From assembly GCF_001879715.1 (NCBI RefSeq), contig NZ_MNBW01000014.1:31121-95120 (forward strand): a stretch of DNA of 64,000 nt, given 5' to 3'. Below, one piece after another: positions 45,512-59,078 of the stretch (the stretch's first letter is position 1; every line of letters begins with the position of its first letter). This DNA comes from Nioella nitratireducens (GTDB taxonomy: Bacteria > Pseudomonadota > Alphaproteobacteria > Rhodobacterales > Rhodobacteraceae). A program made the position numbers and the translations under genes. Under the pieces are notes generated by a model. It saw only the letters and a program-made list of their open reading frames with translations, was not told the DNA's origin and did no database searches.

Positions 45512-46201
45512 CTAACCAAGTGCGTAACCTGCCCCCCGCACCGTGCGGATCGGATCGTCATAGGCGCCAGTGGTCTTCAACGCCTTGCGCAGACGACCCA
45601 CATGCACATCGACCGTTCGGCTATCGACATAGATGTCCCGCCCCCAAACCCGGTCGAGCAATTGCTCACGGCTCCAGACCCGGCCCGGACGTTCCATGAA
45701 CGCGGTCAGAAGTCGAAACTCGGTCGGTCCAAGGGTGACGGTATCGCCCGAGCGGTACACGCGATGCTCGGCCATATCGAGGACGATATCCTCGTATTCC
45801 AGTTGCTCGCCAACTGCCGCCGGGCGCGTTCGGCGCAGCTGAGTGCGCAGACGCGCCAACAGCTCGGCCACCGAATACGGTTTGACCACGTAGTCGTCGG
45901 CTCCGGTTTCAAGGCCGCGCACGCGGTCAACCTCTTCCGATCGCGCCGAGAGCATGATGACCGGGATCTTGGACGTCTCGGGCGCGGTCTTGAGTTGTCG
46001 GCACACTTCAATCCCAGAGACATTGGGCAGCATCCAGTCCAGAACGATCAGGTCCGGCGGCGTTTCCTTGACCATGATCAGGGCCTCGTCCCCTGCCCCG
46101 GCGGTCATGACGGAATAGCCCTCGGCGCGGATATTGTAGGCCAACACCTCGCGCTGTGCGGGTTCATCCTCGACCACGAGAACCAGCGGTTCGCCTGCCA
46201 T
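45512..46201 (-). CDS. phoB: phosphate regulon response regulator PhoB
   Basis: The protein has 229 residues. The receiver domain holds phospho-acceptor Asp55 (VLDWMLPN) and Lys107 (VVKPYS). The OmpR-type winged helix follows (LGPTEFRLLTAFMERPGRVWSREQLLDRVWG, ending VRGAGYALG). It activates Pho-box promoters when phosphorylated by PhoR under low phosphate. It is last in the pst-pho run, 3 nt after phoU. No terminator is evident between its stop and the prophage. Confidence 0.95.
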   Translation of the reverse strand: MAGEPLVLVVEDEPAQREVLAYNIRAEGYSVMTAGAGDEALIMVKETPPDLIVLDWMLPNVSGIEVCRQLKTAPETSKIPVIMLSARSEEVDRVRGLETGADDYVVKPYSVAELLARLRTQLRRTRPAAVGEQLEYEDIVLDMAEHRVYRSGDTVTLGPTEFRLLTAFMERPGRVWSREQLLDRVWGRDIYVDSRTVDVHVGRLRKALKTTGAYDDPIRTVRGAGYALG

Positions 46202-46204
46202 GGG

Positions 46205-46924
46205 TCAATCCTCCTCGACCTGCGTGCCGAAGGACGAGCTATCGCCTTTTTCGCGCTCTTCATCCGGGTATGCACCGTTCACCAGATACATCACCTGTTC
46301 GGCGATGGTTGTAACGTGGTCGCCCATACGTTCGATGTTCTTGGCCATGAAATGCAGATGCATACAGGCGGTAATATTGCGGGGGTCTTCCATCATGAAG
46401 GTCAGGTATTCGCGGAACAGCGCGGTATACATCTGGTCCACTTCCAAATCGCGTTCCCGCACATCCGTGGCCAGGTCGGCATCGCGCTGGATATAGGCGT
46501 CCAGCACATCCTTGAGCATCAGTTCAACCTGGCGTGCCATGCGCCGCAGCCCGGGCGCAGATCCAGAGATCTGCTGCATCTGCATGACGACACCAGCCCG
46601 TTTGGCGATGTTCTTGGCATAGTCGCCGATCCGCTCAAGGCTGGCCGAGACGCGGAACACGGTCAGCACGGTGCGCAGATCCCCGGCGGTCGGCTGGCGC
46701 AGCGCAAGGATGAGCGCTGCGGATTCATTCACCTTCTCTTCCAGCGCGTCGATGGCGAGGTCGCCATTGCGCACCTTCTTGGCCAGATCTTCGTCGCGCA
46801 TTTCCAGCGCGGTGGCGGCATCGACGATCGCATCCTCGACAAGCCCGCCCATTTTCATGATGAGCGCTTGAATCGCCTCCAGATCGCGGTCGAAAGAGGC
46901 AACGATATGTTCGTTCTGTTCCAT
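46205..46924 (-). CDS. phoU: phosphate signalling protein PhoU
   Basis: The protein has 239 residues with two three-helix PhoU bundles. Metal-type acidic patterns repeat as ALEMRDEDLAKKVRNGD and QRDADLATDVRERDLEVD. It links the Pst transporter to PhoR and damps the Pho response when phosphate is high. It lies between pstB (17 nt upstream) and phoB (3 nt downstream). Confidence 0.95.
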   Translation of the reverse strand: MEQNEHIVASFDRDLEAIQALIMKMGGLVEDAIVDAATALEMRDEDLAKKVRNGDLAIDALEEKVNESAALILALRQPTAGDLRTVLTVFRVSASLERIGDYAKNIAKRAGVVMQMQQISGSAPGLRRMARQVELMLKDVLDAYIQRDADLATDVRERDLEVDQMYTALFREYLTFMMEDPRNITACMHLHFMAKNIERMGDHVTTIAEQVMYLVNGAYPDEEREKGDSSSFGTQVEED

Positions 46925-46941
46925 GTCGGACAGTCCTTTCC

Positions 46942-47739
46942 TCAGCCGATACGGCCGGTGATGTAGGATTCGGTGCGCGAATCTTGCGGATTGGTGAAGA
47001 TCTGGCTGGTGTCGCCGTATTCGACCAATTCCCCGAGGTGGAAAAAGGCCGTCTTCTGGCTGACGCGGGCGGCCTGCTGCATCGAGTGGGTCACGATCAC
47101 CACCGAGAACCGTTCGCGCAATTCGTCGATCAGCTCCTCGACCTGTGCCGTGGCAATCGGGTCAAGCGCCGAACACGGCTCGTCCATCAACAGCACTTCG
47201 GGGCCGGTCGCCACGGCCCGCGCGATACACAGGCGCTGCTGCTGGCCACCGGACAGGCCGGTGCCGGGCTGGTCCAGACGATCCTTGGCCTCGTCCCACA
47301 GGGCAGCGCGTCTCAGGGATTTCTCAACGATTTCATCGAGTTCAGCCTTGTTGCGGGACAGGCCGTGGATGCGCGGGCCATAGGCCACATTGTCATAGAT
47401 CGACTTCGGAAACGGGTTGGGCTTCTGGAACACCATGCCGACCTTGGCGCGCAGTTGCACCGGGTCGACCTTTGCGTCGTAAATATCTTCGTTGTCGAGC
47501 AGGATGTCGCCGGTCACGCGGCAGATGTCGATGGTGTCGTTCATCCGGTTCAGGCAGCGCAAGAAGGTTGACTTGCCGCAGCCCGAAGGGCCGATGAAGG
47601 CGGTGACCGTCTTGTCGAGGATTTCGACATTCACCGACTTAATGGCATGGGTCGTCCCGTAGTAAACATCTACGTCACGGGCGGCGATTTTGAGGTCTTG
47701 GTTGTCCACGGCGCGCTCCAGCACTCTCATATCGTTCAT
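46942..47739 (-). CDS. pstB: phosphate ABC transporter ATP-binding protein PstB
   Basis: The protein has 265 residues from ATG 47739, with AAGGA 9 nt upstream; a farther in-frame start at 47778 would overlap pstA. Walker A is GPSGCGKST (50-58). The ABC signature LSGGQQQR and Walker [12 protein letters not shown] are intact. It powers high-affinity phosphate import through PstCA. Confidence 0.96.
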   Translation of the reverse strand: MNDMRVLERAVDNQDLKIAARDVDVYYGTTHAIKSVNVEILDKTVTAFIGPSGCGKSTFLRCLNRMNDTIDICRVTGDILLDNEDIYDAKVDPVQLRAKVGMVFQKPNPFPKSIYDNVAYGPRIHGLSRNKAELDEIVEKSLRRAALWDEAKDRLDQPGTGLSGGQQQRLCIARAVATGPEVLLMDEPCSALDPIATAQVEELIDELRERFSVVIVTHSMQQAARVSQKTAFFHLGELVEYGDTSQIFTNPQDSRTESYITGRIG

Positions 47740-47761
47740 TTTTTCGGTTCCTTCGGCGGGC

Positions 47762-49102
47762 CTACCAGCGGCGCTCAAAACGGCGGCGCAGGATGACTGC
47801 CATTGCGTTCATGAAAACAAGGAACAGCAACAGCACGATGGTCGCCCCGGAGGCCCGTTCCACGAAAGCCGGATCGGCCCGCTGTGTCCAGTTATAGACC
47901 TGCACCGGCAGGGCCGAGGTCGGGTCGAACAGTCCTTCCGGCGGCGCTGCCGGGAATTCCCGCACGAAGGCCACCATACCGATCAGCAACAGCGGCGCGG
48001 TTTCGCCAAGCGCCTGTGCCAGCCCGATGATCGTGCCGGTCAGAATGCCGGGCATCGCCAGCGGCAGCACATGGTGAAACACCGACTGCATCTTGGACGC
48101 GCCAAGGCCAAGTGCGGCATCGCGGATCGACGGGGGCACGGCGCGCAGCGAGGCCCGTGTTGCAATAATGATCGTCGGCAAGGTCATCAGCGTCAACACA
48201 AGACCGCCCACCACCGGGGCCGATTGCGGCAGGCCAGCGAAGTTGATGAAGATGGCCAGACCGAGGATCCCGAACACGATCGACGGCACCGCGGCGAGGT
48301 TCGAGATATTCACCTCGATCGCATCGGTGAAGCGGTTTTGCGGGGCGAATTCCTCCAGATAGATCGAGGCGGCCACACCGATGGGAAGCGCCAGGGCCAG
48401 CACCACCAGCATCATGTAGAACGACCCGAGGATCGCCACGCCAAGCCCGGCGGCCTCCGGGCGCTGCCCCGAGGCGTCGGGATTGGTGATAAAGGCCCAG
48501 TTGAACCGGGTCGCCATGATCCCGGCATCCGCCATGCGTTGCGCCAGTTGCAGCTGAGCCGGCGTCACGTTGCTGTCAAGCTCGGCGCTTGCCATCGTCA
48601 CGCGGCCCTTGAAATACCCGTCGATCCGGCCATTGGCCAGCATTTCCAGATCGACCGTCTGGCCAACCATTTCGGGGTTGTCGAGGACCGAGCGGCGCAA
48701 TTGGGCCGGGGCTTCCTGACTGATCATCGCCATCAGGGCTTGGGGGCTGACACCCTCCATCGAGATGTCCTGATCTTGCAGGTAGGTATAGAGTGACTGT
48801 GCCAGCAACGGCGCGTAGCCGAAGGTGGTCACGCGGCTCATCTCGTCGGCGTCGCGGTTGCCATCGGGGTCAAGGCGGTCTGCCGTCAGCTCGACCGGGA
48901 TCGAGATGTAGGTCTGGCGAAACGCGTTGTAGCCGTTGCCGATGATCGAGATCACAAGCAGCGCCAGCGCAGCGACACCGATGCCGATGGCGGTCAGACC
49001 CAGCACACGAAACCGGACCTCGGAGCGGTTGCGGCGTTTGACGCGGTCGCTCGTCCGGTAGAGCGAGCTTTTGCGGGGCGTTTCAGCGGTTGCGTCACTC
49101 AT
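47762..49102 (-). CDS. pstA: phosphate ABC transporter permease PstA
   Basis: The protein has 446 residues. It is longer than E. coli PstA through an N-terminal DUF3333-type region: one helix (about residues 30-58), then a periplasmic domain to about 240, as usual in alphaproteobacteria. The permease core follows, with the EAA-like loop [24 protein letters not shown]. Its start overlaps the pstC stop by 4 nt. The frame is open beyond the chosen start but antisense to pstC. Confidence 0.93.
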   Translation of the reverse strand: MSDATAETPRKSSLYRTSDRVKRRNRSEVRFRVLGLTAIGIGVAALALLVISIIGNGYNAFRQTYISIPVELTADRLDPDGNRDADEMSRVTTFGYAPLLAQSLYTYLQDQDISMEGVSPQALMAMISQEAPAQLRRSVLDNPEMVGQTVDLEMLANGRIDGYFKGRVTMASAELDSNVTPAQLQLAQRMADAGIMATRFNWAFITNPDASGQRPEAAGLGVAILGSFYMMLVVLALALPIGVAASIYLEEFAPQNRFTDAIEVNISNLAAVPSIVFGILGLAIFINFAGLPQSAPVVGGLVLTLMTLPTIIIATRASLRAVPPSIRDAALGLGASKMQSVFHHVLPLAMPGILTGTIIGLAQALGETAPLLLIGMVAFVREFPAAPPEGLFDPTSALPVQVYNWTQRADPAFVERASGATIVLLLFLVFMNAMAVILRRRFERRW

Positions 49103-50559
49103 TCGTATTCTTCCCGGTATTTGCGCACGATGAAGAGCGCGAGAACGTTCAACCCGAGGGTGATGGCGAACAGGGTCAGGCCAAGGGCGAAGGCCACAAG
49201 GGCCTCGGGGCTGGAAAAGTCGGTATCGCCGGTCAACTGGCCCACGATCTTGACGGTCACGGTGGTCATCGCCTCGAACGGGTTCAGGCTGAGCCGGGCC
49301 GCGGCCCCTGCCCCAAGCACCACGATCATCGTCTCGCCGATCCCGCGAGAGGTGGCCAGCAGCACCGCGCCCACGATACCAGGCAGTGCGGCGGGCAGGA
49401 TCACCTGCTTGACGGTCTCGGATTTGGTGGCGCCAAGGCCGTAACTGCCGTCGCGCAAGGATTGCGGCACCGCGTTGATGATGTCGTCGGACAGCGAAGA
49501 CACGAAGGGGATCAACATGATGCCCATGACGATGCCGGCCGTCGCAACCGAGGCCGAGGACGTACCCAGACCAAGCGGCTGCGCGAAGTAGTCCCGCAGC
49601 ATCGGACCGACGGTGATCAGGGCGAAAAGACCGTAAACGATGGTGGGGATGCCGGCGAGGATCTCGATCATCGGCTTGGCAACGCTGCGCAGGCGGCTGC
49701 TGGCATATTCGGCAAGGTACACCGCCGAAAACAACCCAAGCGGCACCGACACCACGAGCGCGATAAAGGTGATGTAGATCGTGCCCCACAGCAGCGGGAT
49801 CAGCCCCAGTTCAGACCCACCTTCGAAGGAGGGAATCCATTGGGTGCCGAAGAAAAATTGTTGCCACGGGTAAAGGCGAAAAAAATCGCGTGTTTCGATG
49901 ATCATCGACAACACGATGCCAACCGTGGTCAGAATGGCGATGGTCGACGCAAGGATCAAAAGCGACAGAACCGCCCGTTCCACGACGTTACGCGCGCGCA
50001 ATTCCTTGTGGGTGCGCGCATAAGCATAACCCAGGCCAATTGCCGCCAACAAAAGCACCACGGCGTCCATCGCGATCGTGCCGGTGGTTTTCAGAACCCG
50101 GTAACGCTGCGCGGCGCGCAATACGTCCGACGAGACCTCGTCGCCGAGCGCAACCCCGATCGAGGCCAGCCGGTCGCGCACGTTGGTAAATTCGGTTCGG
50201 ATCGTCCGGGCATCTTCGCGGCTGAGCGCCCCCAACTCGACCGCCCGGTCGAGGCCATCGGCCACGCGGCGCACATCAGACATCACAAGGCTGAGTTCGC
50301 CAGCACTCTGCGCGGCGGTGTCAGGGATCATGTTGACCACTTGCCGCTGGATGACGACGGGCTGAACCAGCAACCAGACCGACAGCACCAACAGCGCGGG
50401 CACGACAGCAAAGAGAAGGACGTTGAGCCCGTAGTAATTGGGCAGGGAATGCAGGCTGCGCGCATCTCCCTCGGCACTGGCCATGGCGCGACGGCGCCCG
50501 AGTACGTAGCCGATGGTGCCCAGCACCAAAACAGCGATCACGATCCAAAGTAGCGGCAT
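49099..50559 (-). CDS. pstC: phosphate ABC transporter permease PstC
   Basis: The protein has 486 residues, with a long N-terminal extension of two or three helices and a periplasmic part before the permease core (EAA loop [24 protein letters not shown]). This long form is the partner of the long PstA. It follows pstS after about 80 nt that hold a strong hairpin, so pstC output is probably lower than pstS output. Confidence 0.93.
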   Translation of the reverse strand: MPLLWIVIAVLVLGTIGYVLGRRRAMASAEGDARSLHSLPNYYGLNVLLFAVVPALLVLSVWLLVQPVVIQRQVVNMIPDTAAQSAGELSLVMSDVRRVADGLDRAVELGALSREDARTIRTEFTNVRDRLASIGVALGDEVSSDVLRAAQRYRVLKTTGTIAMDAVVLLLAAIGLGYAYARTHKELRARNVVERAVLSLLILASTIAILTTVGIVLSMIIETRDFFRLYPWQQFFFGTQWIPSFEGGSELGLIPLLWGTIYITFIALVVSVPLGLFSAVYLAEYASSRLRSVAKPMIEILAGIPTIVYGLFALITVGPMLRDYFAQPLGLGTSSASVATAGIVMGIMLIPFVSSLSDDIINAVPQSLRDGSYGLGATKSETVKQVILPAALPGIVGAVLLATSRGIGETMIVVLGAGAAARLSLNPFEAMTTVTVKIVGQLTGDTDFSSPEALVAFALGLTLFAITLGLNVLALFIVRKYREEYE

Positions 50560-50590
50560 GTCGGCCTTCCGGTCAGTCGTGCAGGAAAGG

Positions 50591-50624
50591 AAAAAACGGG
50601 GCGGCCAACTCGGGCCGCCCCGTT
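50591..50624 (-). terminator. hairpin with T-run between pstS and pstC
   Basis: On the minus strand a GC-rich stem (GGGGCGGCC with GGCCGCCCC) is followed by TTTTTT. It lies 17 nt past the pstS stop and upstream of pstC. A leaky terminator here would set the usual excess of binding protein over permease. Confidence 0.85.
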
Positions 50625-50640
50625 CAATCAGGTCAGATGA

Positions 50641-51684
50641 TTACATCTGGTCCATGGTGACGCGCTCGGCGACCATGCGCTGCGTCTCGGCCAGTTCCGG
50701 GTCGGACACGAGGCCATAGGCAGCCAGCGGGCCGAACGGGCCAGCGATGTCGTCGGACACGAAGAACTCTGCGTATTCCTGCAGGCCGGGGATCACGTCC
50801 AGGTGTGCTGCTTTGATGTAGAAGTACAGCGGACGGGACACCGGGTATTCGCCCGAGGCGATGGTCTCGGTCGAGGGGGTCACGCCGTTCATGGTCGCAA
50901 CTTGCAGGGTGTCGGTGTTGTTCTGGTAGAAGGACAGACCGAACACGCCCAGACCTTCGGGGTTGGCCGCGATGCGGGCCAGGGTCTCGGTGTAGTCGCC
51001 GTCGATGTCGGTCGACACGCCGTCGCCGCGGATCGCCATGCAGGATTCTTCAGCCGCGTCTTCGTCGCCGCCGTTGATTTCCAGGATCGCGTCGTAGGCG
51101 CCGGTGTCTTCACAACCTTGCAGGATCACGCGCAGGTCGAACACTTCACGGGTGCCGTGACGGGTGCCGGGGATGAAGGCTGCGATGGTCTGGTCGGGAA
51201 GATCGGCGTTCACTTCGTTCCAGTTGGTGTTCGGGTTGGCGACCATTGCACCGTCGACGGGCAGTTCGGCGGCCAGGGCCTGGTACCAGTCGGCGGGGGT
51301 GAACTGGAACGAGTTGCCGTTGATGTCGGAGGCGAACACGATGCCGTCATAGCCGATGCGGACCTGGATGATGTCGGTCACGCCGTTTTCGGCACAGGTT
51401 GCGATTTCCGACTCGCGGATGGAACGCGATGCGTTTGCGATGTCGGTGGTGTTTTCGCCGACGCCTTCGCAGAAGCGACGCAGGCCGGTCGAGGAGCCGC
51501 CGGATTCGACGACGGGGGTCGGGAAGTCGAAGTTCTCACCGAAAGCTTCGGCCACGATGGTGGCGTAGGGCAGAACGGTCGAGGACCCGGCGATCTGGAT
51601 GTTGTCACGGCCCTGGGCAGCGGCAGCGGTGGCGGAAACGGCAGCAACCGCGAGCACCGAAACGGTCAGTTTTGCGAAAGACAT
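50641..51684 (-). CDS. pstS: periplasmic phosphate-binding protein PstS
   Basis: The protein has 347 residues. The signal peptide is residues 1-23 (KLTVSVLAVAAVSATAAAAQ). Phosphate-site segments IAGSSTVLPYA, ESGGSSTGLRRFCEG and PGTRHGTREVFD are clear. It delivers phosphate to PstCA. The gene lies directly under the Pho box. The frame continues upstream, but the start at 51684 gives the signal peptide. Confidence 0.95.
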   Translation of the reverse strand: MSFAKLTVSVLAVAAVSATAAAAQGRDNIQIAGSSTVLPYATIVAEAFGENFDFPTPVVESGGSSTGLRRFCEGVGENTTDIANASRSIRESEIATCAENGVTDIIQVRIGYDGIVFASDINGNSFQFTPADWYQALAAELPVDGAMVANPNTNWNEVNADLPDQTIAAFIPGTRHGTREVFDLRVILQGCEDTGAYDAILEINGGDEDAAEESCMAIRGDGVSTDIDGDYTETLARIAANPEGLGVFGLSFYQNNTDTLQVATMNGVTPSTETIASGEYPVSRPLYFYIKAAHLDVIPGLQEYAEFFVSDDIAGPFGPLAAYGLVSDPELAETQRMVAERVTMDQM

Positions 51685-51770
51685 ATGGATTTCTCCGTTG
51701 GATTTTCCTGTCGGAACGCGCTGTCCCGCGCGCTCTCTAGGGCCGTCTATCGGCGGCACGCTATGCTTTT

Positions 51771-51799
51771 GTGACATCAGCGTAACGGTTTTATGACAG
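51771..51799 (-). promoter_or_regulatory. Pho box (three direct repeats) upstream of pstS
   Basis: On the minus strand, CTGTCAT, AAAA, CCGTTAC, GCTG, ATGTCAC, AAAA: three 7-bp PhoB repeats at an 11-bp period, the middle one degenerate. The repeats lie 87-115 nt upstream of the pstS start. The box should make pstSCAB-phoUB respond to phosphate starvation. Confidence 0.85.
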
Positions 51800-52088
51800 T
51801 CAACCGCCCAATCGCGGCTGCCACCCGATGCGAAGATTGCCTGGGGCAAAAACCCCCGCCCATGCTTGCATTTAAGGCGCAGACTGGCCAATCGGCCTTG
51901 TGAAAAAATTTTTGGTCTCCCGCGGGCCTGCGCCGGGCCTGCGCTGTGATCGTGTCATACAGCACCGGCAATGTGACAATCGCGCGACTCGCTCGCGGTA
52001 GCGGTGTCGTGATTCCCTTGCCTTCGCTGCCCGGGGCCCCTACCCAAACCGCAAACAGCCGTTTGCACCGTAGGACAGGCCATAGACC
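51800..52088. promoter_or_regulatory. divergent intergenic region between pstS and the ACR3 gene
   Basis: This stretch, with the Pho box on its left, separates the divergent pstS and ACR3 genes (51685-52088 in total). It holds an A/T stretch near 51900-51915 and an inverted pair TGTCA/TGACA (51953-51978). No ribosome-supported gene is seen. No clear ArsR operator could be recognised. Confidence 0.4.
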
Positions 52089-53096
52089 ATGAGCACCTTT
52101 GAACGTTACCTGACCGTTTGGGTGGCCCTCGCCATGGCGGCGGGCATCCTGATCGGCAGCCTTGCCCCCGGCCTTGTCGAGGCGATTTCGCTGGCCGAGA
52201 TCGCGTCTGTCAACCTGGTCGTGGCGGTTTTGATCTGGGCAATGGTCTACCCGATGATGGTGGGCGTCGATCCGGCCTCGCTGTCGGGCGTGGCACGCCA
52301 ACCAACCGGGCTGGTCATCACGCTGGCGGTAAACTGGTTGATCAAGCCTTTCACCATGGCGCTGCTGGCCGTGGTCTTTTTCGAAAGCGTCTTCGCTCCG
52401 TTCATCGCGCCCGAGGATGCTGCGCAATATACTGCGGGCCTGATCCTGCTTGGCGCGGCCCCCTGCACCGCCATGGTTTTCGTTTGGTCGCAACTGACCA
52501 AGGGGGATGAGACCTACACGTTGGTGCAAGTCACGGTGAATGACGTGATCATGGTCTTCGCTTTCGCGCCAATCGTCGCCTTCCTGCTTGGCGTTACGGA
52601 TATCTCTGTCCCGTGGCAAACCCTTGTCCTGTCGGTGGCGCTTTACGTGGTGCTGCCCTTGCTGGCGGGGCTGTTGACCCGCCGCAGATTGGGCAGCGAC
52701 GCGGCGATTGACCGGTTCAAGGCGCGGGTCAAGCCGTGGTCCGCCATGGGGTTGATCGTGACCGTGGCGATCCTGTTCGCCTTGCAGGGGCAGACCATCC
52801 TCGACCGGCCACTGGTGATCGCCCTTATCGCCACGCCGATCATGATTCAGAGCTACGGGATCTTCGCGGTGGCCTATTGCGCGGCGTGGCTTTTGAAGGT
52901 GCCGCACCGCGTGGCGGCGCCCTGTGCAATGATCGGCACGTCAAACTTCTTTGAACTTGCGGTGGCCGTTGCCATCAGCCTGTTCGGCCTCGGCTCGGGC
53001 GCGGCGCTTGCCACCGTGGTGGGCGTGCTGGTCGAGGTGCCTGTCATGCTCTCGCTCGTGGCCTTCGCCAACCGCACCCGGCCCGGCTTTCGCTGA
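52089..53096 (+). CDS. ACR3-family arsenite efflux transporter
   Basis: The protein has 335 residues and ten membrane helices. Conserved ACR3 segments are [20 protein letters not shown] (the Cys is the functional one in this family), [16 protein letters not shown] and [15 protein letters not shown]. It exports arsenite across the inner membrane. It sits on the opposite strand inside the pho cluster, divergent from pstS and tail-to-tail with phoR (3 nt apart). Arsenate enters by phosphate transporters, so the location makes biological sense. No arsC or arsR is adjacent. Confidence 0.9.
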   Translation: MSTFERYLTVWVALAMAAGILIGSLAPGLVEAISLAEIASVNLVVAVLIWAMVYPMMVGVDPASLSGVARQPTGLVITLAVNWLIKPFTMALLAVVFFESVFAPFIAPEDAAQYTAGLILLGAAPCTAMVFVWSQLTKGDETYTLVQVTVNDVIMVFAFAPIVAFLLGVTDISVPWQTLVLSVALYVVLPLLAGLLTRRRLGSDAAIDRFKARVKPWSAMGLIVTVAILFALQGQTILDRPLVIALIATPIMIQSYGIFAVAYCAAWLLKVPHRVAAPCAMIGTSNFFELAVAVAISLFGLGSGAALATVVGVLVEVPVMLSLVAFANRTRPGFR

Positions 53097-53099
53097 CGC

Positions 53100-54143
53100 C
53101 TAGCTGCGGGGCAGCGTCACCGAGAAGGTGCTGCCCCTGCCCTTTTCGGACGAAATCTTGAGCCGCCCCCGATGCCGGTTCACGATGTGCTTGACGATCG
53201 CCAGCCCCAGGCCGGTGCCGCCCATCTCGCGGCTACGGTGGGAATCCACCCGGTAGAACCGTTCGGTCAGGCGCGGCAGGTGCAGGGCCTCGATCCCGTT
53301 GCCACGGTCGATCACATCCACCGTGACCACCGGCCCCTTCAGCGCGCCCCGGCCCTCGCCCGCGTGCAGGGCCAAGGTGACGGGGCGCCCTGCCCCGCCA
53401 TATTTCAAGGCGTTTTCGGCAAGGTTCATGAAAACCTGTGTCAACTGATCCCGATCGCCGCGGATGGTGTAATCTCCGGGCTCTGCCGCGATGGTCAAGG
53501 CGCTGCCCTGATCCTCTGCCTGCGGCCTGAGCGTTACCACGACACCGTTGACCAGGGCGTTCAGGTCTACATCCTCTGACGGTCGCAGGCGCTCTTCCGA
53601 CTCCACGCGGCTCAGCGACAGCAAGTCGCCCACCAGCCGGTTCATGCGGCTCGATTGCTCTTCCATGATCGACAGGAAATGGTCCCGCACCTCGGCGTCC
53701 TCGCGGGCCGGGCCGCGCAAGGTTTCGATGAACCCCATCAGGGCAGTCAGGGGCGAGCGCAATTCATGGCTGACATTGGCCACGAAGTCGCGGCGCATTT
53801 CCTCGGCATCCTGAAGGTGGCTGACATCGCTGAAATGCAGCAGCACACCGGTGCTCTTGTCCTCGAAGGTCATCGGCGTAACACGGACCCGGAACACTGT
53901 TTCGCCTGCCGGATCGGGCTTGGTAAATCGAACATCGCCCCCTTCGACGCCGCGTGACACGGCCTCGATCCGGTCGATCAGGGCGGGTTGGCGCAGGGCG
54001 GCGACGTAGCTGCGCCGCATGATCCATGTGCCGAACAGGGCCTCGGCCGCCGGGTTCGCCTCGGCGATCAGCCCGGCCCCGTCAATGAAGATCATCGGAT
54101 CGGGCACCGCCGCAAGGGCGGCCTTGAGCGTGTCGAGGGACAT
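53100..54143 (-). CDS. phoR: phosphate regulon sensor histidine kinase PhoR
   Basis: The protein has 347 residues. A PAS domain covers about 5-110. The HisKA helix has His126 in FVANVSHELRSPLTALMGF, and the ATPase domain has the N box NLAENALKYGG and G boxes DRGNGI and GGTGLGLAIVKHI. There is no clear membrane helix at the N-terminus, so it is a shorter soluble-like form. It phosphorylates PhoB. It is separated from the rest of the pho genes by the opposite-strand ACR3 gene. Confidence 0.88.
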   Translation of the reverse strand: MSLDTLKAALAAVPDPMIFIDGAGLIAEANPAAEALFGTWIMRRSYVAALRQPALIDRIEAVSRGVEGGDVRFTKPDPAGETVFRVRVTPMTFEDKSTGVLLHFSDVSHLQDAEEMRRDFVANVSHELRSPLTALMGFIETLRGPAREDAEVRDHFLSIMEEQSSRMNRLVGDLLSLSRVESEERLRPSEDVDLNALVNGVVVTLRPQAEDQGSALTIAAEPGDYTIRGDRDQLTQVFMNLAENALKYGGAGRPVTLALHAGEGRGALKGPVVTVDVIDRGNGIEALHLPRLTERFYRVDSHRSREMGGTGLGLAIVKHIVNRHRGRLKISSEKGRGSTFSVTLPRS

Positions 54144-54217
54144 GGAACTACCTGTGTTGCCGCGCGGGGTCGCCCCCGCCTAGCGGCAAAGCGCGCGATT
54201 CGACAATTGGCTTGGCG

Positions 54218-55411
54218 TCACAGGGCAGCCGCGGCAGCGCACCCGGCGCCGAAATCCGCCTTGAGAATCTCGATATCCTCGATGCCCACGGACACGCGGA
54301 AAAAGCCCTCGGTGATGCCCACGGCCTGCCGGTCGGCCTCGGCGATCAACCGATGCGACGAGGTGGCGGGATGCGACACGGTGGTGCCCACATCGCCAAG
54401 CGTCGGGGCAAAGGCCACTTCGGGCATGGCCCGCACGAGAGCATTGGCCGCCGCGCGCCCGCCCTCGACCTCGAAGCTGACCATGTTGCCGAATTCACCG
54501 TTCAGCAGCTTGGCGGCGCGCTGATGTTCGGGGTGATCCTTGCGGCCGGGATAAATCACGCGCTTGACGCCGGGCTGATCTGCCAGGAAATCCGCCAACT
54601 GCGCCGCGTTTTCCTGCGATTTCTGGTAGCGCAGATCGAAGGTGTAAATCCCGCGCTCGGCCAGCCAGCAATCATTCGGGCTGGGGGTCGCGCCCATGGT
54701 GATCCAGAACACGCGCATCTTCTCGGAGATTTCGGGGTCTTTTGCCGAGACATAGCCGAGCGTTACATCGGCATGGCCCGCGAGCAGCTTGGTGACCGAA
54801 TGAATGACGATATCGGCGCCGTGATCATAGGGGCGATACCCCTGCGGCGTGGTGAAGGTGTTATCGACGGCCAGCAGGATGCCGGTTTCCGCACAAATCC
54901 GGGCGATCGCCTCCATATCCGCGATGCGCAGGGTCGGGTTCGACATGACTTCGACCAGGATCATTTTCGTCTCGGGCCGGATCGCGGCCTTGACTGCCTC
55001 GGGGTCCATCGTGTCCACCAGAGTCGAGGCAATACCGAAGCGGGGCAGATCCTGCGTCATCATCCGCAAAGAGCGGCCATAAAGCTGGTCTCCGCCGATC
55101 ACGTGATCGCCCTGGCTGAGCAGGCCCATCAACGCGGTGCCTACGGCGGCCATGCCCGAGGCGGTGATGATCCCCCCCTTCCCGCCTTCCATCATGTCTA
55201 TCTTTGCGGCCAGCAGATCGGCATTCGGATGGCCCTCGCGGCTGTAGGTATAGCCGTGGTCCTTGCCCTCATACTGCGCTTCCAACTGGTCCGGGCTTTC
55301 CGAGGAATAGACCACCGAGGGTTGGATCGGGGTCACGACAGGGCGGCTCACCCCCGGCTCCAGCGGCATACGGCGGACGAGGGTCTTGGGCAGGTTGGAA
55401 CCGTCGGACAT
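54218..55411 (-). CDS. Cys/Met metabolism PLP-dependent enzyme (cystathionine/O-acylhomoserine lyase type)
   Basis: The protein has 397 residues. The PLP lysine lies in HSVTKLLAGHADVTLG, and the family segments SGMAAVGTALMGLL, DNTFTTPQGYRP and HPEHQRAAKLL are present. It is a gamma-family trans-sulfuration enzyme; cystathionine gamma-synthase, cystathionine lyase and methionine gamma-lyase cannot be separated by eye. It could use the product of the MetA-type enzyme encoded at 3411-4364. Confidence 0.85.
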   Translation of the reverse strand: MSDGSNLPKTLVRRMPLEPGVSRPVVTPIQPSVVYSSESPDQLEAQYEGKDHGYTYSREGHPNADLLAAKIDMMEGGKGGIITASGMAAVGTALMGLLSQGDHVIGGDQLYGRSLRMMTQDLPRFGIASTLVDTMDPEAVKAAIRPETKMILVEVMSNPTLRIADMEAIARICAETGILLAVDNTFTTPQGYRPYDHGADIVIHSVTKLLAGHADVTLGYVSAKDPEISEKMRVFWITMGATPSPNDCWLAERGIYTFDLRYQKSQENAAQLADFLADQPGVKRVIYPGRKDHPEHQRAAKLLNGEFGNMVSFEVEGGRAAANALVRAMPEVAFAPTLGDVGTTVSHPATSSHRLIAEADRQAVGITEGFFRVSVGIEDIEILKADFGAGCAAAAAL

Positions 55412-55533
55412 GGAAACCTCCTGTAGAAGGGTTGTGGGGAAACTTGGCTGACCTAAATCCAGTGTCAGCGAAAGGTCAAGTCCGGTGCGGCGGGCAGGTC
55501 TGCCATAGGCCGGGAAAAATAGGTCATTGATGT

Positions 55534-56799
<1,266 letters not shown>

Positions 56800-56851
56800 G
56801 TCGGGCTCCGTGACTGGGGTCGAAATTGGGTATTGTAGCAAAGAAGAGGGA

Positions 56852-59034
<2,183 letters not shown>

Positions 59035-59078
59035 TTAGAGGGAACCGGGCCGAGGCTCAAGCCCCGGCGCACAGGCCC

